Assembly (NCBI GenBank): GCA_015069265.1
Contig: SVIY01000003.1
Span: forward strand, 1 to 44,765
Length of the DNA: 44,765 nt
Reading direction: 5' to 3'
Source: Clostridiales bacterium
GTDB taxonomy: Bacteria; Bacillota; Clostridia; Christensenellales; Borkfalkiaceae
The notes under the pieces were generated by a model that worked only from the letters and a program-made list of their open reading frames with translations, ran no database searches and was not told where the DNA came from. Position numbers and translations under genes: made by a program. Position 1 is the first letter of the stretch, and every line of letters starts with the position of its first letter. This document shows, one piece after another, positions 30,708 to 40,054 of this stretch.

Positions 30708-31445
30708 ATGCAAATGCTCGATATGTTATATGATGAAATTCAAGACGCGGTGGATAGAAAAGTACCTTTCGTTATTCCGATTGGAACGTTAGAGTACCAT
30801 GCTCGTCACGCTTCTTGCGGAACGGATACGCTCGTTATTACAGGGTGCTTAAGAGAACTTGAAAAGGAAAAGGAAATAGTCGTTTGCCCTCCTCTTTGGT
30901 ACGGCGTAGCGTCATACGCAGTTTGCGAACCCAAGCCTAGCCACTTCCACGTAGACGAAGATGCTTACGTAAACTACCTTTATTATATCTTAAAATCTAT
31001 GATTGACGCAGGTCATAAAAATATTTACCTCGTTGCACACCATCAAACAGAGGGCGCAGGCTTAATGCCCATGACCATTGCTTGCCACAAGGCCGCTAAA
31101 AAGGTTACTATGGAATATATGGAAAACAAACTTGGTAAAGGTTGGTGGGGCAGTGATGCTTACAAATCTTACTATGAAGATATGGGCAGTGCTGACGACC
31201 CGTTCTCATACATTAAAGTTATTCCGCTTATCGGTGCAGATGCACAAATTAAGTGCGGTGGTTTCGACCACGCAGGCAAGTGGGAAACAAGTCTTATGAT
31301 GGGAACATACCCAGAACTCGTTGACCTTTCTCGTTGCGATAGGAATACCGAATGGTTTGCTGAAAGTGCAAAGGAAGCTAGTGTAGAAACGGGTAAACAT
31401 ATGGTTAACTGCACGTTAGAGTGGCTCCGTAAGGTTATCGTTTAA
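30708..31445 (+). CDS. Divergent creatininase-family amidohydrolase
   Basis: IGTLEYHARHASCGTDTLV (E-x-H...D metal ligands), VAHHQTEG, DHAGKWETSLMM match the creatininase fold layout. Confidence 0.75.
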   Translation: MQMLDMLYDEIQDAVDRKVPFVIPIGTLEYHARHASCGTDTLVITGCLRELEKEKEIVVCPPLWYGVASYAVCEPKPSHFHVDEDAYVNYLYYILKSMIDAGHKNIYLVAHHQTEGAGLMPMTIACHKAAKKVTMEYMENKLGKGWWGSDAYKSYYEDMGSADDPFSYIKVIPLIGADAQIKCGGFDHAGKWETSLMMGTYPELVDLSRCDRNTEWFAESAKEASVETGKHMVNCTLEWLRKVIV

Positions 31446-31459
31446 TCAATAAAAAAATT

Positions 31460-31489
31460 AAGACCGTCTTGATTAAGACGGTCTTTTTG
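31460..31489. terminator. Bidirectional intrinsic terminator
   Basis: AGACCGTCTT-gatt-AAGACGGTCT with flanking A/T runs. Confidence 0.9.
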
Positions 31490-31506
31490 TTTTATATTGT
31501 AAAATA

Positions 31507-32487
31507 TTATTCCCACTCAATCGTGCCGATGGGCTTTGGCGTGAGGTCTAGAAGAACTCTGTTAATGCCTTCAACTTCCTTAGTAATTCTATCGGTAATT
31601 TTATGAAGAACTGCATAATCGATTTCTTCAATAGTAGCGGTCATTGCGTCAACAGTGTTAACCGCCCTAATAATTGCAGGCCAACCCTCGTATCTCTTTC
31701 CGTCTTTAACACCGACGCTCTTCATATCGGGAACTGCGATAAAGTATTGCCATACCTTTCCGGCAAGACCGCAGTTATCGAATTCTTCTCTTAAAATCGC
31801 GTCAGCTTCGCGGAGCGCGTGGAGTCTATCGCGAGTTATTGCACCCAGACATCTTACGCCGAGACCAGGGCCAGGGAAGGGTTGACGGTCAACCATTGAA
31901 GCGGGAAGACCGAGTGCTTTACCAACGACCCTAACTTCGTCTTTATAAAGAAGTTTAACGGGCTCAACAAGTTCAAATTGCATATCTTCGGGAAGTCCGC
32001 CAACGTTATGGTGGGCTTTAACACCGTCGCTCTCGATAATGTCGGGATAGATAGTGCCTTGCGCGAGGAAGGAAATGCCCTTTAATTTAGACGCTTCTTC
32101 GTCGAACACTTTAATGAATTCGCCACCGATAATTTTTCTCTTCTTTTCGGGTGCAGACACTCCTTCGAGAAGTGATAAGAAACGGTCCGTTGCGTCGATG
32201 TATATGAGGTTTGCATCAAGCGCTTTACCGAAAACTTCTATAACTTGTTCACTCTCTCCCTTTCTCATTAAACCGTGGTTAACGTGCACGCAAACGAGTT
32301 GTTTGCCGATTGCCTTAATTAAAAGTGCGGCAACAACCGAGCTATCAACACCACCAGACAAAGCGAGAAGCACTTTTTTATCGCCTACTTGTTCGCGAAC
32401 GAGTTTAACTTGTTCGTCAATGAAAGCATTTGCAAGTGCAGTAGTTGTAATACGTTCCATATTTTCAGGTCTTTTGTTGTTATCCAT
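31507..32487 (-). CDS. guaA: GMP synthase ATP-pyrophosphatase/dimerisation subunit (no glutamine amidotransferase domain)
   Basis: LLALSGGVDSSVVAALL, GTIYPDIIES, HHNVGGLPEDMQFELVEPVKLLYKDEVR, RQPFPGPGLGVRCLG, C-terminal PKPIGTIEWE. Track start at 32526 lies upstream of the predicted -10 box; ATG at 32487 preferred. Confidence 0.92.
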   Translation of the reverse strand: MDNNKRPENMERITTTALANAFIDEQVKLVREQVGDKKVLLALSGGVDSSVVAALLIKAIGKQLVCVHVNHGLMRKGESEQVIEVFGKALDANLIYIDATDRFLSLLEGVSAPEKKRKIIGGEFIKVFDEEASKLKGISFLAQGTIYPDIIESDGVKAHHNVGGLPEDMQFELVEPVKLLYKDEVRVVGKALGLPASMVDRQPFPGPGLGVRCLGAITRDRLHALREADAILREEFDNCGLAGKVWQYFIAVPDMKSVGVKDGKRYEGWPAIIRAVNTVDAMTATIEEIDYAVLHKITDRITKEVEGINRVLLDLTPKPIGTIEWE

Positions 32488-32517
32488 AAAACACTCCCAA
32501 AAGTTAATTACGCTATA

Positions 32518-32546
32518 ATTATACACCAGACTCGACTTAAATTCAA
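32518..32546 (-). promoter_or_regulatory. Sigma-70 type promoter for guaA
   Basis: Minus strand TTGAAT, 17-bp spacer, TATAAT. Confidence 0.7.
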
Positions 32547-32641
32547 GTAAATGAGTTCAAAAAATAATCATCACTCTATTAAAATTTCTTAAACATAATA
32601 TAATTTAACAGTATAAAATGTACCTTAACTACAAATTTTGT

Positions 32642-32670
32642 TTGCAAAATGCACGTTTTGGGTTTATAAT
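32642..32670 (+). promoter_or_regulatory. Sigma-70 type promoter for SNF transporter
   Basis: TTGCAA, 17-bp spacer, TATAAT. Confidence 0.7.
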
Positions 32671-32704
32671 AATCTATATTAATCACATAAAAGGAAAAAG
32701 ACAG

Positions 32705-34108
32705 ATGGCAAAGAAAGTTAATGCCGTCAGTGGAGAAAGAGAGGGGTTTGGGTCAAGGCTCGGCTTTATTCTTATTTCTGCTGGATGTGCAATAGGTCTT
32801 GGTAACGTTTGGCGCTTTCCATATATCGTAGGACAATACGGTGGCGCGGCGTTCATTTTACTTTATTTATTGTTCCTCGTTATATTCGGTATTCCGATTA
32901 TGACTATGGAATTTGCAGTGGGTAGGGCGAGCAGGAAGAGTATTATTTCCTCTTTCCAAACGTTAGAACCTAAAGGGGCAAAGTGGCATCTTTTCGGCTA
33001 CGTCGGCGCGATTGGTAACTACGTTTTAATGATGTTCTACGTCGTTGTAACGGGTTGGATGGTTATTTATTTCTTTAAGTCAATAGGCGGTGCGTTTATC
33101 TCTACTGATTCTGCGAACATAGCAGGACAGTTTTCTGCCGTTAAAAGCGACGTGCTGTTACAAGTAGGAATTACGGCTATAGTAATTGCGTTTGGTATTT
33201 TTGTTTGTTCGTTGGGTGTTAAAAACGGCGTTGAACGCGTAAATAAAGTTATGATGATATTATTGCTCATCATAATAGTGTGCCTTGCAGTGTACGTTAT
33301 TACCTTAAAAGGTGCGGACGAGGGACTTAAATACTATCTCGTTCCCGACTTTAACAAACTGTTTAGTGAAAACTTTGGCGAAGCGCTCTTTGCCGCTATG
33401 GGACAAGCGTTCTTTACACTTTCTATCGGTATGGGTTCAATGGCTATATTCGGAAGCTATATCAAAAAAGAAAAGAGGCTTTTGGGCGAGGCGACGACAA
33501 TCGCGGTTTTAGATACTAGCGTTGCGTTTATAGCAGGCTTAATCGTTATCCCTGCGTGCTTTGCGTTTAACGTTGACCAAACGGCAGGCCCCGGATTGAT
33601 TTTTGAAGCTTTGCCTGCGGTGTTTAACTCTATGCCTCCCGTCGTTGGTAGAATAGTCGGTTCGTTCTTCTTCTTGTTTATGATATTTGCGGCATTCTCA
33701 ACGGTTGTAGGCGTGTTTGAGAATATAATCGCGTTTGGTATGGACAAGTGGGGTTGGAGTAGACACAAGTCTTGCCTTATAAACCTTATCGTGTTGCTCG
33801 TCGCAGTATTGCCGTGCATATTCGGGTTTAACCTTTTATCAGGGTTTACACCGCTCGGTGCAGGCACTAATATAATGGATTTAGAAGACTTTATTATTTC
33901 TAGCAATATTCTTCCTATCGGCTCACTAATCTACGTGCTTTTCTGTACGATGGATAAAAAGGGGTGGGGGTGGAATAAATTCCTTACCGAAGCAAACATG
34001 GGCAAGGGCGCGTCTTTCCCAGCTAAACTTCGTGTTTACTGTAAATACATCTTGCCTTTGTTTATCCTCGCACTGTGGGTACAAGGCTATATAACGATGT
34101 TTTTCTAA
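32705..34108 (+). CDS. Neurotransmitter:sodium symporter (SNF) family transporter
   Basis: GFGSRLGFILISAGCAIGLGNVWRFPYIVGQYGGAAFILLYLLFL signature and multiple TM helices; ATG at 32705 preferred because the listed 32618 start precedes the promoter. Confidence 0.93.
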   Translation: MAKKVNAVSGEREGFGSRLGFILISAGCAIGLGNVWRFPYIVGQYGGAAFILLYLLFLVIFGIPIMTMEFAVGRASRKSIISSFQTLEPKGAKWHLFGYVGAIGNYVLMMFYVVVTGWMVIYFFKSIGGAFISTDSANIAGQFSAVKSDVLLQVGITAIVIAFGIFVCSLGVKNGVERVNKVMMILLLIIIVCLAVYVITLKGADEGLKYYLVPDFNKLFSENFGEALFAAMGQAFFTLSIGMGSMAIFGSYIKKEKRLLGEATTIAVLDTSVAFIAGLIVIPACFAFNVDQTAGPGLIFEALPAVFNSMPPVVGRIVGSFFFLFMIFAAFSTVVGVFENIIAFGMDKWGWSRHKSCLINLIVLLVAVLPCIFGFNLLSGFTPLGAGTNIMDLEDFIISSNILPIGSLIYVLFCTMDKKGWGWNKFLTEANMGKGASFPAKLRVYCKYILPLFILALWVQGYITMFF

Positions 34109-34120
34109 TTAATAAATGAA

Positions 34121-34158
34121 AAATGCTCTGGCAAACACCTGCCAGAGCATTTCTTTAT
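34121..34158. terminator. Bidirectional intrinsic terminator
   Basis: Perfect 12-bp stem AAATGCTCTGGC / GCCAGAGCATTT, 8-nt loop. Confidence 0.88.
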
Positions 34159-34160
34159 AG

Positions 34161-34469
34161 TTAAAATATAAATCCGCCAATGAATACTGACACGCAAGCA
34201 AGCAGAGCGACGATTATTAGCGACTGCTTACATATAGAGGCGATAAGTGCCACTACCGTGCCGATTAAGGCTGTCCAAATGTTTCCCGTCGAGTATAAAA
34301 TATAGGGGAAAGTCATTGCGGATAACACCGCGTAGGGAACGTAGAACAACAGGCTTTGCAGATACCTCGACGTGATTTTCTTTCTAAACGCTACTAAAGG
34401 AATCATGCGGATTAAGTAGGTTACGCCAGCCATTACCAAAATCATCAACGCCATTTTACCTAACTGCAT
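34161..34469 (-). CDS. azlD: AzlD-like branched-chain amino acid transport protein
   Basis: Small TM protein, VTYLIRMIPLVAFRKKITSRYLQSLLFYVPYAVLSAMTFP; overlaps the AzlC-like gene. Confidence 0.85.
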   Translation of the reverse strand: MQLGKMALMILVMAGVTYLIRMIPLVAFRKKITSRYLQSLLFYVPYAVLSAMTFPYILYSTGNIWTALIGTVVALIASICKQSLIIVALLACVSVFIGGFIF

Positions 34470-35202
34470 CTTTCTTGTCCTCCTTATTAATCGGGCAGAC
34501 GAAAGCCATGATTACGGCTGTGATAACTGCGCTAATTATAATTCGTATACCTTCTTTTATAACGCTAAACGCGGGGACGAAGAATAAAATACAGCTTATT
34601 CCTGCGCTCATAAGCACTGCGGCTGCAACGCCCTTTTGCTTTATTGACGGCGGAATAATAATAGCTATAAACATAGCGTACAGCGCGATATTAAGGGCGT
34701 TTGTCGCCATTGGTGGAAGAATGCTTCCTGCCGTTGCGCCAAGTAGTGTTCCGAGCGACCAACCGAAGTATGGGAGGATAATCAGCCCTAGAAAATATTT
34801 CTTGTTGAAAAGTCCCTTTTTAGAAGATGATACTGCAAAGATTTCGTCCGTGACGAAAGCAGAGTAGAAAAACCTATTGGCAAGCGTAAACGAGTCGTCC
34901 ATTTTTTGAGATAGGGTTATACTCATAAGGAAGTAGCGCGAGTTTATAACAAGCTGGGTCACAACCATTTCCAAAAACGTTCCTAGCGTTGCTATAACGG
35001 TAAGGCCTGCAAGTTGTCCGGCGGAAGTTAGGTTTGTCATGGAAATAAAAAGAGACATAAACCAAGGCACGCCTAATACTACTGCTTGAACGCCAAAAGC
35101 AAACGAAACGGATAGGTATCCTAGTCCTATCGGAAGTCCGTCCTTTAGCCCGACCTTAAAATTAAGTTGTTCTTCTTTAGCGGTAGCTTTTGTTTTTTTC
35201 AT
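34456..35202 (-). CDS. azlC: AzlC-like branched-chain amino acid permease
   Basis: GLKDGLPIGLGYLSVSFAFGVQAV, SAGQLAGLTVIA, INSRYFLMSITLS. Confidence 0.88.
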   Translation of the reverse strand: MKKTKATAKEEQLNFKVGLKDGLPIGLGYLSVSFAFGVQAVVLGVPWFMSLFISMTNLTSAGQLAGLTVIATLGTFLEMVVTQLVINSRYFLMSITLSQKMDDSFTLANRFFYSAFVTDEIFAVSSSKKGLFNKKYFLGLIILPYFGWSLGTLLGATAGSILPPMATNALNIALYAMFIAIIIPPSIKQKGVAAAVLMSAGISCILFFVPAFSVIKEGIRIIISAVITAVIMAFVCPINKEDKKDAVR

Positions 35203-35359
35203 GATTTCTCCAAAAATTAACGCAAGTATTTTATCACAAAACCTATTGATTTGTAAACGAAAATGGTGTGGGTGGGTAAATTTATGCGCAAAGACTTTTG
35301 TTAAGGGGTAAAAAGGGAGAAATTTCTATAAATTTCTGACTTTATTTATATATAAATAA

Positions 35360-35388
35360 TTTACAAAACACGCAAATTTTGTTATAAT
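35360..35388 (+). promoter_or_regulatory. Sigma-70 type promoter for the fumC-hdr-flox-frd operon
   Basis: TTTACA (35360-35365), 17-bp spacer, TATAAT (35383-35388). Confidence 0.7.
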
Positions 35389-35420
35389 TAACGAGAAATA
35401 AAATTATAACGGAAACTTAT

Positions 35421-35455
35421 GCGCTTTTTTGTCCTCTTTTGAGGCGCGAAAAAGC
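35421..35455 (+). promoter_or_regulatory. Predicted leader stem-loop upstream of fumC RBS
   Basis: GCTTTTT (35423-35429) pairs with AAAAAGC (35449-35455); inner CCTC-tttt-GAGG. Confidence 0.4.
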
Positions 35456-35475
35456 AGTAAAAAAGGAGATTGATT

Positions 35476-36852
35476 ATGGATTATCGTATCGAACACGACT
35501 CAATGGGCGAGGTTAAAGTTCCTGCCGACCGTTATTGGGCGGCTCAAACCCAAAGAAGTCACGAGAACTTTAAGATTGGCGAAGGCATTGAAATCATGCC
35601 CCGTGAAATTACCAAGGCGTTCGGCGTTTTGAAAAAGGCTGCCGCTCTTGCTAACCACGAACTCCGCCCCGAAAAAATGACGGACAAAAAACTTCAAGCA
35701 ATCGTAAAAGCGTGCGACGAAGTTATTAGTGGCTCACTTAACGGACATTTCCCTCTCGTAGTATGGCAGACGGGTTCGGGTACGCAGTCCAATATGAACG
35801 CTAACGAAGTTATTGCAAACCGCGGTAACGAAATCGCCGGCGAAAAAATATTGCACCCCAACGACGACATCAATATGAGTCAGTCGTCTAACGACACTTT
35901 CCCCACGGCAATGCACATTTCTGCAGTTACCGCATTAGAGGATAAACTTATCCCTGCGGTTGAACTTCTTATCGCAACGTTCAAACGCTTGGAAAAGGAA
36001 GAAGGGGAAATCGTTAAATGCGGAAGAACTCACCTTCAAGACGCAACCCCGATTAAATTCGGTCAAGAAATCAGCGGTTGGAGAACGAGTTTGGAGCGCG
36101 ACGTTGAACTATTAAAGCTTTCCCTTAAACCGCTCGCAGAACTTGCCCTCGGTGGCACTGCAGTAGGTACGGGACTCAACGCACCCAAAGGCTTTGATAC
36201 CTTGGTTGCTGAAAAGGTTTCTGAAATCACGGGCAAAAAGTTCGTTACTGCCGGCAACAAATTCCACGCACTCACAAGTAAAGACGAATTGGTATTTGCT
36301 CACGGCGCGATTAAAGCACTCGCTTGCGATATGATGAAGATAGCAAACGACGTTCGTTGGCTTGCAAGCGGACCTAGAGACGGTCTTGGCGAAATCTTTA
36401 TTCCCGAAAACGAACCCGGCTCGTCCATAATGCCCGGTAAAGTTAACCCCACTCAATGCGAAGCGGTTACTATGGTTGCCGTTCAAGTTATGGGTAACGA
36501 CGTTGCAGTTAGCATGGCTGCATCACAAGGCAACTTTGAATTAAACGTGTTCATGCCCGTATGTATCTACAACTTCTTGCAATCGGCAAGACTATTGGCA
36601 GAAGCAATCGTTTCGTTCAACAACAACTGCGCAGTAGGTATTAAAGCAAACAAAGAAAAGATGGACCACAACCTCCAAAACTCGCTCATGCTCGTTACCG
36701 CATTGAATCCCTACATTGGATATGAAAATGCGGCAAAGACTGCAAAGAAAGCATATAAAGACAATATCTCACTAAAAGAAGCGTGCGTTGAACTCGGCTT
36801 CTTGACGGAAGAAAGATTTGATGAAGTTTTCCATCCCGAACAGATGGTTTAA
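35476..36852 (+). CDS. fumC: Class II fumarate hydratase
   Basis: MDYRIEHDSMGEVKVPADRYWAAQTQRSHENF, GSGTQSNMNANEVIANR, GSSIMPGKVNPTQCEA. Confidence 0.96.
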   Translation: MDYRIEHDSMGEVKVPADRYWAAQTQRSHENFKIGEGIEIMPREITKAFGVLKKAAALANHELRPEKMTDKKLQAIVKACDEVISGSLNGHFPLVVWQTGSGTQSNMNANEVIANRGNEIAGEKILHPNDDINMSQSSNDTFPTAMHISAVTALEDKLIPAVELLIATFKRLEKEEGEIVKCGRTHLQDATPIKFGQEISGWRTSLERDVELLKLSLKPLAELALGGTAVGTGLNAPKGFDTLVAEKVSEITGKKFVTAGNKFHALTSKDELVFAHGAIKALACDMMKIANDVRWLASGPRDGLGEIFIPENEPGSSIMPGKVNPTQCEAVTMVAVQVMGNDVAVSMAASQGNFELNVFMPVCIYNFLQSARLLAEAIVSFNNNCAVGIKANKEKMDHNLQNSLMLVTALNPYIGYENAAKTAKKAYKDNISLKEACVELGFLTEERFDEVFHPEQMV

Positions 36853-36874
36853 TTAAAATAGGAGCAACAGACAG

Positions 36875-37651
36875 ATGAAAGTAAGTTATTTTCCCGGCTG
36901 TACGTTAAAGACAAAGGCAAAAGTGCTCGACGAGTATGCAAGAAAGTGTGCTGAACATCTCGGCGTAACGCTTGAAGAAATCGATAATTGGCAGTGCTGT
37001 GGCGGTGTGTTTACTACCGCTAACGACGAGATTGCTACTAAACTCTCGTCAGTGCGCGCGCTAAAACACGCGAACGATAAAGGTCAACCGCTAGTTTCAG
37101 TATGTTCTGCTTGTCACAACGTATTAAAGCAAACAAACAATGCAATGCAAACGGACGACAGTTTTAACTTCCGTGTAAATCAGTACATTGCACCCGATAA
37201 GTATAACGGCGAGACTGAAGTTATTCACTACCTCGAACTTCTCCGCGACAAAATCGGTTATGAAAAAGTAAAAGAAAAAGTAGTTAACTCGCTCGCAGGC
37301 AAGAAGATTGCACCCTACTACGGATGTCTTCTTCTCCGTCCTGGTAAAGTTATGGCTATGGACGACGTGGAAAATCCCACCATTATGGAAGATTTAATTC
37401 GTGCGCTTGGTGGCGAGCCTGTAGCTTATGCTTTCCGTAACGAATGTTGCGGTGGGTATATCACTTTGGAGAGCAAAGAACTTGCAAAGGCAAAGAGTAA
37501 GAGGGTTTCTGATAACGCAAAACTTAACGGTGCTGAAGTTATCGTTACCGCTTGTCCGCTTTGCAAATACAATCTAGAAAAGAACGGCAGTGATTTGCCG
37601 GTAGTATACATCACCGAATTGCTTGCAGAAGCGTTTGGGATAAAGGAGTAG
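36875..37651 (+). CDS. hdrB: Heterodisulfide reductase subunit B-like protein (two CCG domains)
   Basis: PGCTLK...WQCCGGVF...CSACHN and YGCLL...NECCGGYI...CPLCKYN. Confidence 0.93.
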   Translation: MKVSYFPGCTLKTKAKVLDEYARKCAEHLGVTLEEIDNWQCCGGVFTTANDEIATKLSSVRALKHANDKGQPLVSVCSACHNVLKQTNNAMQTDDSFNFRVNQYIAPDKYNGETEVIHYLELLRDKIGYEKVKEKVVNSLAGKKIAPYYGCLLLRPGKVMAMDDVENPTIMEDLIRALGGEPVAYAFRNECCGGYITLESKELAKAKSKRVSDNAKLNGAEVIVTACPLCKYNLEKNGSDLPVVYITELLAEAFGIKE

Positions 37652-37655
37652 AACA

Positions 37656-38045
37656 ATGGAAAAATCCAAAAACGTTTGTGATGAAATCGTTCGCATAAGC
37701 AAAGTTAATCCCAGAAAGTGCATGAAATGCGGAAAATGCTCGGGAACTTGCCCTGCGTACGACGAAATGGAATATCATCCCCATCAATTCGTGTATATGG
37801 TTGAAACGGGTGATATCGAACCGTTATTAAAGTCGAAATCAATTTATCGTTGTCTTTCCTGTTTTGCTTGCGTGGACAGATGTCCTAGGGGTGTTGAGCC
37901 TGCAAAACTCGTTGAAGCAGTTCGCCTTATGGTCGTTAGACAGCAAGGCAACAATCACTTAAAGCCAGACGATATTCCTGAAATGTTAGACGAAGACTTG
38001 CCCCAACAAGCAATCGTAAGTGCGTTTAGGAAATACACTAAATAG
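37656..38045 (+). CDS. hdrC: Heterodisulfide reductase subunit C-like ferredoxin
   Basis: CMKCGKCSGTCP and CLSCFACVDRCPRGVEP clusters. Confidence 0.92.
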   Translation: MEKSKNVCDEIVRISKVNPRKCMKCGKCSGTCPAYDEMEYHPHQFVYMVETGDIEPLLKSKSIYRCLSCFACVDRCPRGVEPAKLVEAVRLMVVRQQGNNHLKPDDIPEMLDEDLPQQAIVSAFRKYTK

Positions 38046-38059
38046 AAAGGAGAGTACAA

Positions 38060-40054
38060 ATGCAGAGAATAGGAGTATTCGTATGTTGGTGCGGAAGTAA
38101 CATCGCGGGCACGGTTGACGTTGTTAGGGTTGCCGAAGCATTAAAGAGCGAACCCGGTGTAGTTCATTCCGCCAACTATCAATATATGTGTTCACAAGCA
38201 GGTCAGCAACTTATTAAGGATGCTATCAAAGAACACAACCTCACTGGTATCGTAGTATGTTCTTGTTCACCGAGAATGCACGAAGCCACCTTTAGAAAGA
38301 CGGCTGCCGCAGCAGGTCTCAATCCCTATATGGTGGAAATTGCAAACATTCGTGAACAATGTTCATGGATACATAAGGATATGGAAGAGGGTACGGAAAA
38401 AGCAATAGTTTTAGGTAGAACTGCCATTGCAAAAGTAAACCTCAACGCACCGCTAAAACCGGGTGAGAGCCCCGTTACCAAACGCGCGCTCGTAATCGGT
38501 GGCGGTATCGCAGGTATCCAAACGGCGTTAGATATTGCAGACGCAGGCTTTGAAGTTGATATCGTTGAGAAAAAGCCCACTATCGGTGGTAAAATGGCTC
38601 AACTCGATAAAACCTTCCCGACGCTTGACTGTGCCGCTTGTATCTTGACACCTAAAATGGTTGACGTTGCTCAACACGAAAAAATTAGAATTTTCTCTTA
38701 CAGCGAAGTTGAAGAAGTTAAAGGCTTCGTAGGTAACTTCGACGTTAAGATTAGAAAGAAAGCACGTTACGTAAAAGAAGACGTTTGTACGGGTTGCGGA
38801 CTTTGTACCGAAAAGTGCCCGATGAAAAAAGTTCCCAACGACTTTAACTTGGGAATGGACAACAAACGTGCAATCTATATACCGTTTGCTCAAGCAGTTC
38901 CCAAGATTGCAACAATCGACGCTGATTACTGCAATATGTTAAAGAACGGCAAGTGCGGTGTTTGTGCAAAGGTTTGTACGGCAAAGGCAATCGACTATAC
39001 CCAAAAGGATGAGTTTGTTGAAGAAAAGTACGGCGCAATCGTCGCTGCAACAGGCTTCAATCCTATCAGTATGGATAAGTTTGACGAATTTGCATATAGC
39101 CAAAGCAAAGACGTTATCACCTCGTTGGAATTCGAGCGTTTAATGAACGCTGCTGGTCCTACCGCTGGTAAACTTCTCCGTCCGTCTGACGGTGTACATC
39201 CCCACAAAATCGTGTTCGTTCAATGCGTTGGTTCACGTTGTTCGTCATGTGCGGAAAAAGGTAAAGAGTATTGCTCAAAGATTTGTTGTATGTATACCGC
39301 AAAACACGCAATGCTAACGAGAGATAAATATCCCGATACCGACGTAACCGTTTTCTATATCGACGTTAGAACGCCCGGTAAACAATTTGACGAGTTCTAT
39401 CGTAGAGCGGTTGAAGAATACGGAGTACATTATATTAAAGGTATGGTTGGTAAGGTTTCACCCGAAGGTAACAAGCTTATCGTTCAAGGTTCCGACCTTA
39501 TCGCGAACAAACAATTAAAGATTGAAGCAGACCTCGTTGTTTTGGCGGCGGCAATCGAACCCGATAAATCGGCAAGACCGCTCGCAACAATGCTTACCGC
39601 AAGTATGGACACCAACGACTTCTTTACCGAAGCGCACCCCAAACTTCGTCCGGTAGAAAGCCCCACGGCAGGTATATTCCTCTCTGGCGCTTGTCAAGGA
39701 CCCAAAGATATTCCCGAAACGGTATCTCAAGCGGGCGCGGCTGCGGCAAAGGTTATCGGACTTCTCTCTAAAGATAAGCTCACAGGTAACCCGTGCGTAG
39801 CACAGTCTGACGAAATGATGTGTAACGGATGTTCTTCTTGTGAAAAGGTTTGTCCTTACGGTGCAATCACTTATGTAGATAAAGAATTCCGTGGACCTAA
39901 CAGAACGACGCTTATTCGTCGCGTAGCACAAGTTAACGAAGCAATATGTCAAGGTTGCGGATGCTGTACGGTTGCTTGTCCGTCAGGTGCTATGGACCTT
40001 AAAGGATTTGCAAGCAAACAAATTATGGCGGAGGTAGATGCAATATGCAAGTAA
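38060..40054 (+). CDS. hdrA: Heterodisulfide reductase subunit A-like flavoprotein
   Basis: VVCSCSPRMHEATFRK, GGGIAGIQTALDIADAGFEVDIVEKKPTIGGKMAQLDKTFPTLDCAACILTPKM, C-terminal 2[4Fe-4S] domain. Confidence 0.96.
   Translation: MQRIGVFVCWCGSNIAGTVDVVRVAEALKSEPGVVHSANYQYMCSQAGQQLIKDAIKEHNLTGIVVCSCSPRMHEATFRKTAAAAGLNPYMVEIANIREQCSWIHKDMEEGTEKAIVLGRTAIAKVNLNAPLKPGESPVTKRALVIGGGIAGIQTALDIADAGFEVDIVEKKPTIGGKMAQLDKTFPTLDCAACILTPKMVDVAQHEKIRIFSYSEVEEVKGFVGNFDVKIRKKARYVKEDVCTGCGLCTEKCPMKKVPNDFNLGMDNKRAIYIPFAQAVPKIATIDADYCNMLKNGKCGVCAKVCTAKAIDYTQKDEFVEEKYGAIVAATGFNPISMDKFDEFAYSQSKDVITSLEFERLMNAAGPTAGKLLRPSDGVHPHKIVFVQCVGSRCSSCAEKGKEYCSKICCMYTAKHAMLTRDKYPDTDVTVFYIDVRTPGKQFDEFYRRAVEEYGVHYIKGMVGKVSPEGNKLIVQGSDLIANKQLKIEADLVVLAAAIEPDKSARPLATMLTASMDTNDFFTEAHPKLRPVESPTAGIFLSGACQGPKDIPETVSQAGAAAAKVIGLLSKDKLTGNPCVAQSDEMMCNGCSSCEKVCPYGAITYVDKEFRGPNRTTLIRRVAQVNEAICQGCGCCTVACPSGAMDLKGFASKQIMAEVDAICK

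Noticed and set aside
32488-32526. N-terminal extension of GuaA in the ORF track
   Set aside because: Overlaps the predicted -10 region on the minus strand; start at 32487 is more consistent.
38528-38893. 121-aa minus-strand ORF opposite hdrA (and 39515-39952)
   Set aside because: Antisense to conserved HdrA coding sequence, no independent evidence.
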